DNA of 19,039 nucleotides from Chitinophagales bacterium (GCA_015654495.1 JAATGW010000522.1:1-19039); one strand, 5' to 3'; counted from the stretch's first letter, positions 1 to 8,319 are shown. A program made the numbers and translations. Notes: generated by a model from the sequence alone, not told the origin.

Positions 1-493
1 TCGGCCTTCGTACTTCTTACCCAGGGCTTGCGCCCTGCGCTACAATATTCACCGTTCCCGCGGAACTGAAAAACCACATTGTATTGGCTGTTGACTTCGA
101 CCTTCGTACCTCGTACCCAGGATTGAAATCCTGGGCTATAAGATCATCGTTCCTCCGGAACTAAAAGACCGCAATTGTATTTGGCTGTTGACTTCGACCT
201 TCGTACCTCGGCCTGCGTACTTCTTACCCAGGGCTTGCGCCCTGCGCCACAAAATTCACCGTTCCTGCGGAACTGAAAAACCGTAATTGTATTGGCTGTT
301 AACTTCGACCTTCGGCGTTCTTCCTTTTTTTGTTACCCGCGGCTAAAGCCGGGGGCTATTGAAACAGCCATATCTACCATTGCCTTATGTACTCCGGGGT
401 TAAAACCCCGCCAATAGATTTCACCGTTCCTACGGAACTAAAAAACCGCAATTGTATTTGGCTGTTTACTTCGTACTTCGTACTTCGGCCTTC
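1..493 (-). repeat. REP-like palindrome cluster (block 1)
   Basis: Five related units lie in tandem. The complete ones contain a GC-rich hairpin, a second short palindrome of the form GTTCCnnCGGAAC, and a conserved tail reading ATTGTATTGGCTGTT, followed by a pyrimidine-rich ACTTCGTAC-type run. The first hairpins are at 22-37, 116-135, 229-244, 336-355 and 395-410. The second palindromes are at 54-66, 149-161, 261-273 and 426-438; the unit at 336-355 lacks one. Hairpin stems differ in sequence between units yet stay paired, which indicates selection or copying of structure. Such hairpin pairs resemble REP elements mobilised by RAYT (TnpA-REP) transposases, but no such transposase is in the window, so the link is inference. 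The strand given is the reverse of block 2 at 6646-7010. Confidence 0.85.
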
Positions 494-2530
494 CTACTTC
501 ACAATAATGGTTCCTCTCATTACTGATGCATGGCCGGGATAACTGCATATAAACGGATATGTTCCCGGCTTGTCGGGCGCAATAAAATAAATAGATTCGG
601 CACTATTGGGCTGCATCAATGCGGTATGGTACAATACTTTCGATGATGAAGGAACATAACTCATTTCAGCACCTTTGAGACCCAGTTTGAGCGCCAGTTC
701 ACCAACAGCATCCGCCGAGCCCGGCGTTGTGATCACTACATTATGCTGCATATCATCGTTGTTATTGAATACCAGCCTGATCTTTGAACCGGGTTTCACC
801 TCAAACTGCGTACGGTCAAATCTCAAGCCAGGTCTGGTTCCCAGCCTGAGCACCTGGTCGGGCTGACCCCAGTCAGCAGGCATTTTTGTCAGCCTTTTTG
901 CAGAAACAGATTTAGACTTTGTAGTAGTAGACGCCGCCATGGCATGTGTATGTTTTGTAACGACTTCATCAGCTTTAAGAACTGCTTTTTCACCGGCAGG
1001 AATATTTGTCATCGTGTAATATGCAAAATTGTGCAGCAGGTTTCTGCCATCGGCGGCTTTAATAGCACCCAGCTTGATCTCATGAATAAAGCCTGCTTTT
1101 AAACTGTCTGTTACCAGGCGCAGTTTTTTACCATTTTCCAGAACAATTATGCCCTTCAATATGCGGGGTGAAGCATTAATGATCGGACTTCCGTAAATAT
1201 GATGGTATTTATAGGTAAAACTATTGAGTTCATAATTCATGGCATCCCTGAGCATTTTAGGATCAGCGGGAACGGTGAATTCAATTTCAAAGCCATCCGG
1301 ACGTGCGCTGATATTCTGCATTTCGAAAGGAGTATTGCCTGACCAGACAAGGCGTTGTAATCCGTATTCAGCTCTTCCCGTACTTGCCCAGCCGCGGCTT
1401 GTCATCCCACTGAACATCGATCCATCAACTCCCCAGCGAAGCCTGAGTATCCCTGATGAAAATCCTTCGCGGAAAGGGTAACAGGCGCCCTGATAAACGC
1501 CGTTTACTTTTTCCAGTGTCATGCGCATTACTTTGCTGTGACCCTGATCTGCAACAAAATACTGGCCTTTGTATGGAGAAAAATTTCCGTTAACATCTTC
1601 GAGAATATCGGAAGTTGAAATCCCCATCAACGTATGGGGGAACCAAACAGCAGGCAGCTTCAGTTCTTTGATTGTTTTAGCCGCTTCGTGCATCGGGCGC
1701 CCATCGTCCACTTTAGCCACATCGGCTTTCGTAAGTTTAAGTGGTGAACCGGGCTCACCGGTCCAGTTCAATCCTGCCGCATTGCCAGCGAAATCGCCTT
1801 TCTGCAAATGAGTTACGCGTCCGCTTCCGACCCAGTCTCCCTGGTTTTCTGCATAAAAAATATCGTTGTTGCTGTTGACCATAAATCCAGCCGGTGAGCG
1901 CAGTCCTGTTGCAATAGGTTCCATTGTACCGTCGGGATTGATTTTCATTAACCAGCCATGCCATTTCGCAAGACTTTCACCATAGTCAATCCAGGCCACA
2001 TTCAGCGTGACGAACATGTCGCCCTGCTGATTAAAAACAGGACCATAAGCATACTCATGGTAGTTTCCACTGAGATCGAAAATAGCAAGAGGCGTGTAGT
2101 GATCGGCATAGCCATCCCCATCTTCATCTGTAACTTTTGTAAGCTCTCCGCGCTGTGTACAATAAAAGGCTCCGTTTCGATATTCGAGACCTAATGTTTC
2201 GTGCATGCCGGATGCAAAGCGGGTGAAGATCGGCGATGAACCATTTTCTCCATATGGATTTTCAATCATCCATATTTCACCGCGCCTGGTTGATACTGCT
2301 ATACGTCCATCAGGCAAAACTGTGAGTCCGCCCACTTCCAGTTTAATATTATCCGGAATAGGGATTGTTTTCAGAATGAAATAATCGCTTTCTACCTGCG
2401 GTCCTGCAGACTGAGCTTTCGCTGACCCATAGGCGAAAATATCCACAAGGCCAATCAGAAATATTATAGGAAAGTACCGTATTGCGGAAACGTTGTTTTG
2501 TAAACGGGATTTGAAATTTATTTTGAACAT
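494..2530 (-). CDS. Secreted sorbosone-dehydrogenase-like beta-propeller with C-terminal azurin-type copper domain
   Basis: A 678-residue exported protein. Residues 1-40 form a signal peptide with a hydrophobic core (FPIIFLIGLV) and an AKAQ cleavage region. Residues about 50-420 resemble the propeller of PQQ-type sugar/sorbosone dehydrogenases, with repeated strands such as LTVLPDGRIAVST, ATGLRSPAGF and GQYFVADQGHSKV. The last 110 residues are a cupredoxin: H596, C662, H667 and M671 are the four type-1 copper ligands, with the C-x4-H-x3-M spacing of azurin. The fusion suggests a periplasmic oxidation whose electrons leave through the copper domain; substrate unknown, and PQQ binding not proven from sequence. 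It starts with ATG 20 bp after the DUF1080-PA14 gene ends, so the two are probably cotranscribed. Its stop codon lies inside the adjacent repeat tail. Confidence 0.85.
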   Translation of the reverse strand: MFKINFKSRLQNNVSAIRYFPIIFLIGLVDIFAYGSAKAQSAGPQVESDYFILKTIPIPDNIKLEVGGLTVLPDGRIAVSTRRGEIWMIENPYGENGSSPIFTRFASGMHETLGLEYRNGAFYCTQRGELTKVTDEDGDGYADHYTPLAIFDLSGNYHEYAYGPVFNQQGDMFVTLNVAWIDYGESLAKWHGWLMKINPDGTMEPIATGLRSPAGFMVNSNNDIFYAENQGDWVGSGRVTHLQKGDFAGNAAGLNWTGEPGSPLKLTKADVAKVDDGRPMHEAAKTIKELKLPAVWFPHTLMGISTSDILEDVNGNFSPYKGQYFVADQGHSKVMRMTLEKVNGVYQGACYPFREGFSSGILRLRWGVDGSMFSGMTSRGWASTGRAEYGLQRLVWSGNTPFEMQNISARPDGFEIEFTVPADPKMLRDAMNYELNSFTYKYHHIYGSPIINASPRILKGIIVLENGKKLRLVTDSLKAGFIHEIKLGAIKAADGRNLLHNFAYYTMTNIPAGEKAVLKADEVVTKHTHAMAASTTTKSKSVSAKRLTKMPADWGQPDQVLRLGTRPGLRFDRTQFEVKPGSKIRLVFNNNDDMQHNVVITTPGSADAVGELALKLGLKGAEMSYVPSSSKVLYHTALMQPNSAESIYFIAPDKPGTYPFICSYPGHASVMRGTIIVK

Positions 2531-2550
2531 AGTAGTGTCGGGATTAATAA

Positions 2551-4395
2551 TTACCAGATAATTGAATAACGGATGCTGCCGGCGCCGGCGCCTGTGATAA
2601 GTACCTGTTGATTACTTGCGGTAATAACCGATGCCTGCGCGGCATTTGCAGAATTGATCCGGATATAATAAGTCTGATCATCCACGCTGTACAATCCATT
2701 GCCAAGCGATGTGATCTTGTTTCCTTCGGCGATACGGAAATTGATTTTGCTGTCGACATTTCCACCACTGAATGTGATTGATCTGTCGAGTCCCTTATTA
2801 TTTTCCCAGGGTTGGAGTGCGTCTTCCACTTTAAGCGAATTCATTTCATATAGAAAAACCGGATAGCGCAAAGCGTCCATTCTGTATCCCTTGTAATGAT
2901 AAGCTGCAACGGAATCTGTAATTGAAGCAGCATCAGTAATAACCGGGCAACGACCTGAAAGTACTATTGGTGCTCCGAGTGGTTCAGAAGTCTGGGGTTC
3001 CCCACGCTGGTACCACATTTCTGTTACATTCAGAAAATCTCCCTTCCATGCCTGAAGCAAAGCACCCTGTAAGAGGTTATAAGAATAGTTAACTCCGGTA
3101 GGTCCTCCCACGGATATTACATGAGTGAGTTTTTTTGTACCCCTGTATTGAAAAGAACGTACCATTTCAGGTTCCTTTAAAGATTCTACATCAATCAGCG
3201 GCGCATTTACCCGTTCTGGCATGGAAGCGGTTGTATGTAAAGCAACTGCTTTTGTATTGGGTTTCTGAACAACAAGACTCAAACCCGGAGGAGTCCAGTT
3301 AATCTGCTTGTTATACCATACTTTAAAATTGTGAGCTCCGGCACTTAATTCTGCACTACCGGTAAGAGCATCAGCTCCGATCCAGGTCCATTTTTTTGCA
3401 ATAACCGTTTTGCCGTCGATCTCAATACCGCCCTCGCCGCTGAAGAGCATCGTAAAAAAATAAGTATCCTGCTCGGGGACATTTATTTTTCCTTCGAATA
3501 AAAGCGCATATTCGTTCCTTGCATCAGCAAGCCTTGAATCGAGAAAAGCGGTTTTGCCTTCCCGTAAGGGTTTGGAAGCAAAAGCTTTTGTTTCATTTTC
3601 GAATTTGCCTTCATAATATTTATAATTAAGATCGGTTAAGGTGACTTTCAGTTCATTCTGCGGAGCATAGCGGATATTTCTCAGTGCAACCATACCGTGA
3701 TCGCCCTGGATCATAATCGGTCCCTGTGCAGCTTCGTCATTAAAAGCAGCTGCCCTTGTGGGTCCATGCAGAATTATATTTTCATGAATAATAACGCCAT
3801 TCAGTTTCACGAAAAGAAAGCGGGCATCGCTGATTTTTTTACCTCCTGCGTCAAACCTGGGGGCCTGGAATAATACTTCAAGATGCTGCCAGATTCCTGG
3901 TGCAAAAGAAGCGTTTTTAAGAGCGGGGTGGCCTTCAAAACCCTTCTGACCTTCGGGCTTGCTTTCATCCCATCTTTCATAGATACTACCGTTATCGAAT
4001 ACGCGCGGATGTGCTACTCCCCAGCTGTCAAATAATTGTACCTCATACCGCCCCTGAAAATAGATTCCTGAATTTGATCCACGCGGCATATTGTAATCCA
4101 ATTCAAGATAAATATCTCCATGCTTCAGATTGGTAAGCAGGTTTTTGCCGGTATGATCGCCCGGCTTGATATTATTAAGCAGTACAGCTTTACCAGTAAC
4201 TATGGTGAAAACCGAATCACGGTAATCGGCTTTAATACCACCGGCAATTGTCCAGTTAGTGCCTTTGATATCAAAGGCACTGAGATCGTTTAACGAAAGG
4301 TCGGTGAGCCTGTAATTTTTATTCTGCGCGCCGGTGTCAATTGAAATAAAAAAAATCAGGGTAATTGCAAGCAATGAGTTTTTCAAATTGATCAT
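2551..4395 (-). CDS. Secreted DUF1080 (3-keto-disaccharide hydrolase-like) protein with PA14 domain
   Basis: A 614-residue protein with a signal peptide (residues 1-24, ending GAQ). Residues about 30-245 match the DUF1080 concanavalin-like fold: short motifs such as DIYLELDYNMP, SNSGIYFQGRYEVQ, APGIWQHLEV and PIMIQGDHGMVALRNI are typical. Residues about 255-385 look like a PA14 carbohydrate-binding domain (YYEGKFEN, YFFTMLFSGEGGIEIDG, GAHNFKVWY). The C-terminal 220 residues are a beta-rich region I cannot name. DUF1080 proteins are known or proposed glycoside-acting enzymes, including 3-keto-disaccharide hydrolases; the real substrate here is not readable. It directly precedes the dehydrogenase-azurin gene, which would fit oxidation and cleavage of the same class of sugar, but that is inference. 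The ATG start is supported by the signal peptide. Confidence 0.85.
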   Translation of the reverse strand: MINLKNSLLAITLIFFISIDTGAQNKNYRLTDLSLNDLSAFDIKGTNWTIAGGIKADYRDSVFTIVTGKAVLLNNIKPGDHTGKNLLTNLKHGDIYLELDYNMPRGSNSGIYFQGRYEVQLFDSWGVAHPRVFDNGSIYERWDESKPEGQKGFEGHPALKNASFAPGIWQHLEVLFQAPRFDAGGKKISDARFLFVKLNGVIIHENIILHGPTRAAAFNDEAAQGPIMIQGDHGMVALRNIRYAPQNELKVTLTDLNYKYYEGKFENETKAFASKPLREGKTAFLDSRLADARNEYALLFEGKINVPEQDTYFFTMLFSGEGGIEIDGKTVIAKKWTWIGADALTGSAELSAGAHNFKVWYNKQINWTPPGLSLVVQKPNTKAVALHTTASMPERVNAPLIDVESLKEPEMVRSFQYRGTKKLTHVISVGGPTGVNYSYNLLQGALLQAWKGDFLNVTEMWYQRGEPQTSEPLGAPIVLSGRCPVITDAASITDSVAAYHYKGYRMDALRYPVFLYEMNSLKVEDALQPWENNKGLDRSITFSGGNVDSKINFRIAEGNKITSLGNGLYSVDDQTYYIRINSANAAQASVITASNQQVLITGAGAGSIRYSIIW

Positions 4396-4599
4396 GTGGA
4401 GTTCTGATGTAGTTTTCGGATTCCTGAATAGCGTCTCCGTACTTATTTTATCCGGAGCAAATGTTTCGCAAACTAAGCGTTTTCAGGGATTGAGCGCCTT
4501 CAAATTTTGTTTTCATAGCTGAGGTATGATAAATTACTGAAGTGAATCAAAACACGGAAAACACTAAGGCAGGTTGTGTTGAATCAATTGCTGATCTGA

Positions 4600-6639
4600 T
4601 CAATTTTTAAGTGTTTCCATTTGCTTCTGTAAACTGAACATTTCGTCGCGCAGGCGGGCAGCCTCCATAAAATCAAGGTCACGGGCGGCTTTTTCCATTG
4701 ATTTTTTGGTTTGCTTTATTGCTTTTTCGAGTTGAGGAATTGTTTGATAAACAGCCTGGTCTTCAGCAACGGAACTTACCAGTTCCTCATCAGGCCCGAG
4801 TGCCTTCGGGTCCCTAAGGTCATAACCCTTTATATCAAGAACAGAAGTTTGTGCGAAAACCTGTTCCTTGCTTTTGCTGATTGTTTTGGGGTTGATATTA
4901 TGAGTAAGATTAAAGGCAATCTGCTTTTCACGGCGGCGATTTGTTTCATCGATGGTTTTCTGCATACTTCCAGTCATCTTGTCGGCATAGAAAATTACCA
5001 TGCCGTCCACATTGCGGGCTGCGCGCCCCGCTGTCTGAGTAAGGGATTTTTCATTGCGCAGGTATCCTTCTTTATCAGCATCCCGTATAGCAACCAATGA
5101 AACTTCAGGTAAATCCAAACCCTCACGTAAAAGATTAACACCAACCAATACATCGATCTCGCCTAAGCGAAGCTGCCGCAAAATCTCCACCCGGTCAAGC
5201 GTGTGTACCTCGCTATGGATGTACTTGGATTTGATATTGATGCGGTGCAGGTATTTGTCCATCTCTTCAGCCATTCTTTTTGTTAGAGTGGTGACGAGTA
5301 TACGATCTCCTTTTTTGATGGTTTTATCAATCTCATCAAGTAAGTCATCAATCTGATTTACGCTGGGCCGGATTTCAATTGGCGGATCTAGCAGTCCGGT
5401 AGGTCGTACCACCTGTTCAACCACTACTCCACCTGTGCGTTCCAGTTCGTATTCACCGGGAGTTGCGGAAACATAAATAGTCTGATTGACAAGAGATTCA
5501 AATTCATGAAAGTTCAGAGGACGGTTATCAAGGGCAGATGGCAGACGGAACCCATAATCCACCAGGATCATTTTTCTGCTGCGGTCACCACCGTACATTC
5601 CGCTTACCTGCGGAATGGTTTGATGGCTTTCATCAACCACACATAAGAAATCGCCTGGAAAATAATCGAGCAAACAGAATGGTCTTGTACCCGGTGGGCG
5701 GCGATCAAAGAATCTGGAATAGTTTTCAACTCCGTTACAATAACCGAGTTCACGAATCATTTCCACGTCGAAATTTACACGTTCACTCAAACGTTGCGCT
5801 TCAATATATTTTCCTGAAGCCTTGAAATATTCAACCTGCTTTGCCATCTCATCCTGGATTTCTCCAAGAATCTGTTGCAGCTGATCCTTGGGTGCCAGGT
5901 AGAGATTGGCTGGAAAAATGGCAGCATTCTCCATCACACCGATTCGTTTGCCTGAGTTTATTTCGATGCTTTCAATTTCTTCAATTTCATCTCCGAAAAA
6001 AGTGACCCTGTAACCATAATCAACATAAGGAAGATTAATGTCGATCGTGTCGCCTTTTACCCGGAATGTTGCGCGGGTGAATTCAAGTTGTGAACGGTTG
6101 TACAGTGAATTTACCAGGCTGTGCAGAAATCCCTGACGACTGATGACCTGGCCTTTATTAATGCGGATTATCCCATTTTCAAATTCTGTGGGATTACCAA
6201 TACCATAAATACAACTCACTGATGCCACAACGATGATATCTCTTCTGCCGGATAATAGCTGCGCAGTTGCCTGCAACCTCAATTTATCCAGCTCTTCGTT
6301 TATTGCCAGGTCTTTTTCAATATACACATCGCTTACGGGCAGATAAGCTTCGGGCTGAAAATAGTCGTAATAAGAAACAAAATAACCCACGGCATTATCG
6401 GGAAAAAACTGTTTGAATTCCCCGTAAAGTTGTGCAACAAGGGTTTTATTGTGGGTTAGGACCAGCGTAGGTTTTTGTACCTGCTGAATCACATTTGCAA
6501 TGGTGAATGTTTTCCCGGAGCCTGTTACACCAAGTAAGGTCTGGTATTGTTCCCCGGACTCTATTCCCTGTACGAGCTGTTGAATTGCTTCGGGCTGGTC
6601 ACCCGCCGGACTATAGGTAGATTTCAGTTGAAAAGGCAT
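4600..6639 (-). CDS. uvrB: Excinuclease ABC subunit B
   Basis: UvrB is the damage-verifying helicase-like subunit of nucleotide excision repair; it is loaded by UvrA and positions UvrC. The 679-residue protein is full length. Walker A (GVTGSGKT) is at residues 37-44, the aromatic beta-hairpin YYDYFQPEAYLP at about 90-101, the DESHQ motif II at 336-340, helicase motifs TTLTKRMAEE and VNLLREGLDLPEV follow, and the C-terminal UVR coiled coil (about 640-675) contains the DFMEAARLRDEM signature. It starts with ATG; a REP-like repeat cluster begins about 7 bp upstream, so no conventional promoter is visible next to it. A 204-bp gap separates it from the downstream DUF1080 gene. Confidence 0.98.
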   Translation of the reverse strand: MPFQLKSTYSPAGDQPEAIQQLVQGIESGEQYQTLLGVTGSGKTFTIANVIQQVQKPTLVLTHNKTLVAQLYGEFKQFFPDNAVGYFVSYYDYFQPEAYLPVSDVYIEKDLAINEELDKLRLQATAQLLSGRRDIIVVASVSCIYGIGNPTEFENGIIRINKGQVISRQGFLHSLVNSLYNRSQLEFTRATFRVKGDTIDINLPYVDYGYRVTFFGDEIEEIESIEINSGKRIGVMENAAIFPANLYLAPKDQLQQILGEIQDEMAKQVEYFKASGKYIEAQRLSERVNFDVEMIRELGYCNGVENYSRFFDRRPPGTRPFCLLDYFPGDFLCVVDESHQTIPQVSGMYGGDRSRKMILVDYGFRLPSALDNRPLNFHEFESLVNQTIYVSATPGEYELERTGGVVVEQVVRPTGLLDPPIEIRPSVNQIDDLLDEIDKTIKKGDRILVTTLTKRMAEEMDKYLHRINIKSKYIHSEVHTLDRVEILRQLRLGEIDVLVGVNLLREGLDLPEVSLVAIRDADKEGYLRNEKSLTQTAGRAARNVDGMVIFYADKMTGSMQKTIDETNRRREKQIAFNLTHNINPKTISKSKEQVFAQTSVLDIKGYDLRDPKALGPDEELVSSVAEDQAVYQTIPQLEKAIKQTKKSMEKAARDLDFMEAARLRDEMFSLQKQMETLKN

Positions 6640-6645
6640 ATGTGA

Positions 6646-7010
6646 AAGTACGAAGTACGAGGTCAGAAGTAAGAAGTAAAAGGCAAAACAGCCAATACAA
6701 TCGGGTTTCTTAGTCCTGAAAGGACGTAATAAAATAGCCCAGGGCGCAAGCCCTGGGTAGGAAGTACGAAGTAAACAGCCAATATAATTTCGGTTTTCAG
6801 TTCCGTAGGAACGATGATATTGTAGCCCCGGATTTCAATCCTGGGGTAAGAGGTAAGAAGTAAGAAGTAAACAGCCAACACAATTGCGGTTTATAGTTCC
6901 GTAGGAACGGCGATCTTATAGCCCCGGATTTCAATCCGGGGGCACGAAGAATGAAGTAAGAAGTACGAGGTACGAAGTTAGAAGTGAACAGCCAATACAA
7001 TTTCGGTTTT
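6646..7010 (+). repeat. REP-like palindrome cluster (block 2), inverted relative to block 1
   Basis: Three full units and one truncated unit. Each begins AACAGCCAATACAATT-like, continues into a short palindrome (6713-6725, 6800-6812, 6896-6908) and then a GC-rich hairpin (6738-6757, 6826-6846, 6922-6941), and ends in a purine-rich GAAGTACGAAGTA-type run. The first unit uses GTCCTGAAAGGAC in place of GTTCCGTAGGAAC. The fourth copy (from 6987) keeps only the leader and breaks at about 7010. These are the same elements as at 1-493, on the opposite strand. Confidence 0.85.
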
Positions 7011-7142
7011 AGAGTACTGCAGCCGGGGAAGACATTGGAATCTGGGGGTCTGGAGTCGGGGGCCCAGGTCATTGCTAATAAGCCCAAAGCTAGAAGCCAG
7101 CAGCCAACTCCAAACAAAGGGCCTCTGAAATTGGCTGTTGAC
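6987..7142. repeat. Composite segment bounded by inverted repeat leaders, with a 9-bp tandem run just beyond
   Basis: The leader ACAGCCAATACAATTTC at 6988-7004 is mirrored by GAAATTGGCTGTTGACT at 7127-7143, enclosing about 120 bp that differ from the ordinary units. Immediately right, 7141-7170 holds ACTCCCGACTTCCGACTCCC-like tandem copies with a period of about 9, different from the ACTTCGTAC-type run of the other units, while GGAGTCGGGGG inside the segment (about 7050-7060) is its rough complement. No open reading frame here looks real. Confidence 0.5.
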
Positions 7143-7559
7143 TCCCGACTTCCGACTCCCGACTCCCGACTTTTCTTTTCTCCCAAAGGCACCGGAAAAA
7201 ATTACTAACCACATTAGGGTATTGGAAAATAGTTGACAATTATCAAACTTTATGGTCCAAAATCTGAAGGTGTTCAGTTAAGCGGAAAAGATCTTTGAGG
7301 GAAAGTCAGTGTAAAGGCTAAGTAAAAAAGTTGAATTCAAACACAGATTTGATTTATAGGGTACCGGATTTCTGAGGTTTTGTTGCCACAATTCCACAAT
7401 TAATTAAAGGGTATTTGTTCATCAAACGTTGACTTCTGCTTTTGAAATCGTTACCGGCTTTTCTTCTTGTCTGGATTTCAGAAAGCTGTCTTTCATATTT
7501 ATGTGAATCGGAATTCCTGTTTCCTTTGGTCGGGATTTTGATTGAACAATCTGCAAAGT
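7143..7559. other. Intergenic stretch without a recognised gene (left part)
   Basis: After the short tandem run ending near 7170 there is about 390 bp of single-copy sequence. I see no start codon with a convincing coding frame on the plus strand. On the minus strand part of this stretch belongs to the interrupted frame described at 7357-7788. No tRNA or known RNA was recognised. Confidence 0.5.
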
Positions 7560-7788
7560 AAAAAGCGTGATTGGTGCGATCAACGAGCTAGTCAGCCCCG
7601 GGAAACGTTAGCTGAAAGGCAGGTTTGCAAAAAGTACATGGCCCTTCGAAAGACTGTTTTAGGCCTTTTTCGACAAACGGGGCATTTGCTTCGATAAGTG
7701 AGTTGCGGAATCGTAAAATCCCTGTTAGTTTTACATCATCAAACGTAAGAATACGAATAAGAATTGAAAGCGAAAGTTTGAACAGAAA
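7357..7788 (-). pseudogene. Possible gene relic: 143-codon minus-strand frame broken by one TAG
   Basis: Reading the minus strand, 66 sense codons (7788-7591) are followed by TAG (7588-7590) and then 77 more sense codons (7587-7357) in the same frame, ending at TAA (7354-7356). There is no ATG near the beginning. Translated pieces such as EANAPFVEKGLKQSFEGPC, CTFCKPAFQLTFPGAD and SHKYERQLSEIQTRRKAG look protein-like. I cannot assign a family. The frame may instead be an accident of a conserved RNA gene on the other strand (see 7560-7863); the two readings compete. Confidence 0.25.
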
Positions 7789-7863
7789 TTAAGAAGTACT
7801 ACACACAAAGATATTAACACGGATGGTTTTAGGATAATTCCGGCAGCTCGCTGCCGGTTTTTT
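7560..7863 (+). ncRNA. Candidate structured RNA ending at a strong terminator
   Basis: A plus-strand transcript must end at the terminator 7840-7863, yet no plus-strand protein gene precedes it. The segment offers nested pairing: GCCCCG (7595-7600) with CGGGGC (7678-7683), and inside it CGAAA with TTTCG, and AAGG with CCTT. The only plus-strand open frame is a 19-codon one from 7638. It does not resemble RNase P, tmRNA, SRP RNA or 6S RNA to me. The 5' end is a guess because no clear -7 element was found. Confidence 0.3.
7840..7863 (+). terminator. Rho-independent terminator, plus strand
   Basis: A perfect 7-bp stem CCGGCAG/CTGCCGG with a CTCG tetraloop is followed by six T residues. The minus-strand side has no T run, so it acts on plus-strand transcription. 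Confidence 0.85.
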
Positions 7864-8055
7864 CATTTCATAAGGTCCTGAAATACCGACGATTATATTT
7901 CGGCTTCTTTGACTGCCGGCTAGTAGTCATAAAACAAAATTTTCCCCGACCAGGAATTTTTTGAGACCGCGGAACTGAAATGGGCCATCTAAAAAAACAA
8001 TATCTGGATTCGTAGATTTACGATCGGCGTTGGCCTGATCTTTTCAAATCATATT
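7864..8055. other. Short intergenic segment with a repeat fragment
   Basis: AT-rich sequence between the plus-strand terminator and the end of the small minus-strand gene. CCGCGGAACTGAAA at 7967-7980 matches the second-palindrome half of the REP-like units, so it may be a decayed copy. Nothing else is recognised. Confidence 0.4.
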
Positions 8056-8319
8056 TCACTTTTCCTTTATTTCCTTTGCCAGAAAAGTGTTTTTATCAAG
8101 AATGCCCGTAACAGTGACTTGTTTCCCTTTAAACCCGAGCAGATGTTGATCGTGAAAAGGATTAGCATTCAGCCGCCGAAGCACGTACTCTTTTTCCGAA
8201 GTGAGCAGGTAGAGTGATTCGTGTTCAGACTTGCTGCCACCGGCAAAATTCTTCTCAATTACTAATCCACTGATGGTTAAATCAACCGCTCTTTTCCGGC
8301 TTTTCTTATCTGCTGACAT
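8056..8319 (-). CDS. Small basic beta-rich protein, possible OB-fold, partner of the C25 peptidase
   Basis: An 87-residue protein when started at ATG 8319 (MSADKKSRKR). A TTG at 8361 would give 101 residues, but those extra codons sit wholly inside the upstream peptidase gene, and the ATG is preceded by the purine-rich GGAAAAT. The gene overlaps the end of the C25 peptidase gene by 14 bp, suggesting translational coupling. After a lysine/arginine-rich start the pattern is alternating beta strands: LTISGLVIEKNF, ESLYLLTSEKEYVLRRL, GKQVTVTGILDKNTFLAKEI. The strand-G-K-x-V-x-V-x-G pattern resembles small OB-fold proteins, but no family is certain. It has no signal peptide, so it should be cytoplasmic like its partner; it could bind nucleic acid or regulate the peptidase. 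Confidence 0.7.
   Translation of the reverse strand: MSADKKSRKRAVDLTISGLVIEKNFAGGSKSEHESLYLLTSEKEYVLRRLNANPFHDQHLLGFKGKQVTVTGILDKNTFLAKEIKEK

Noticed and set aside
1..493. CRISPR array in the repeat cluster
   Set aside because: The units are themselves palindromic and diverged, spacing is irregular, there are no unique spacers of constant length, and no cas genes are present.
6663..7214. Open reading frames of 72-131 codons within block 2
   Set aside because: They are built from the repeat units and translate to low-complexity, repeated peptides; several overlapping frames on both strands are equally open.
7290..7800. RNase P RNA, suggested by GAGGGAAAGTC near 7297
   Set aside because: The conserved P4 and the matching 3' elements of RNase P RNA are not found at the expected distances.
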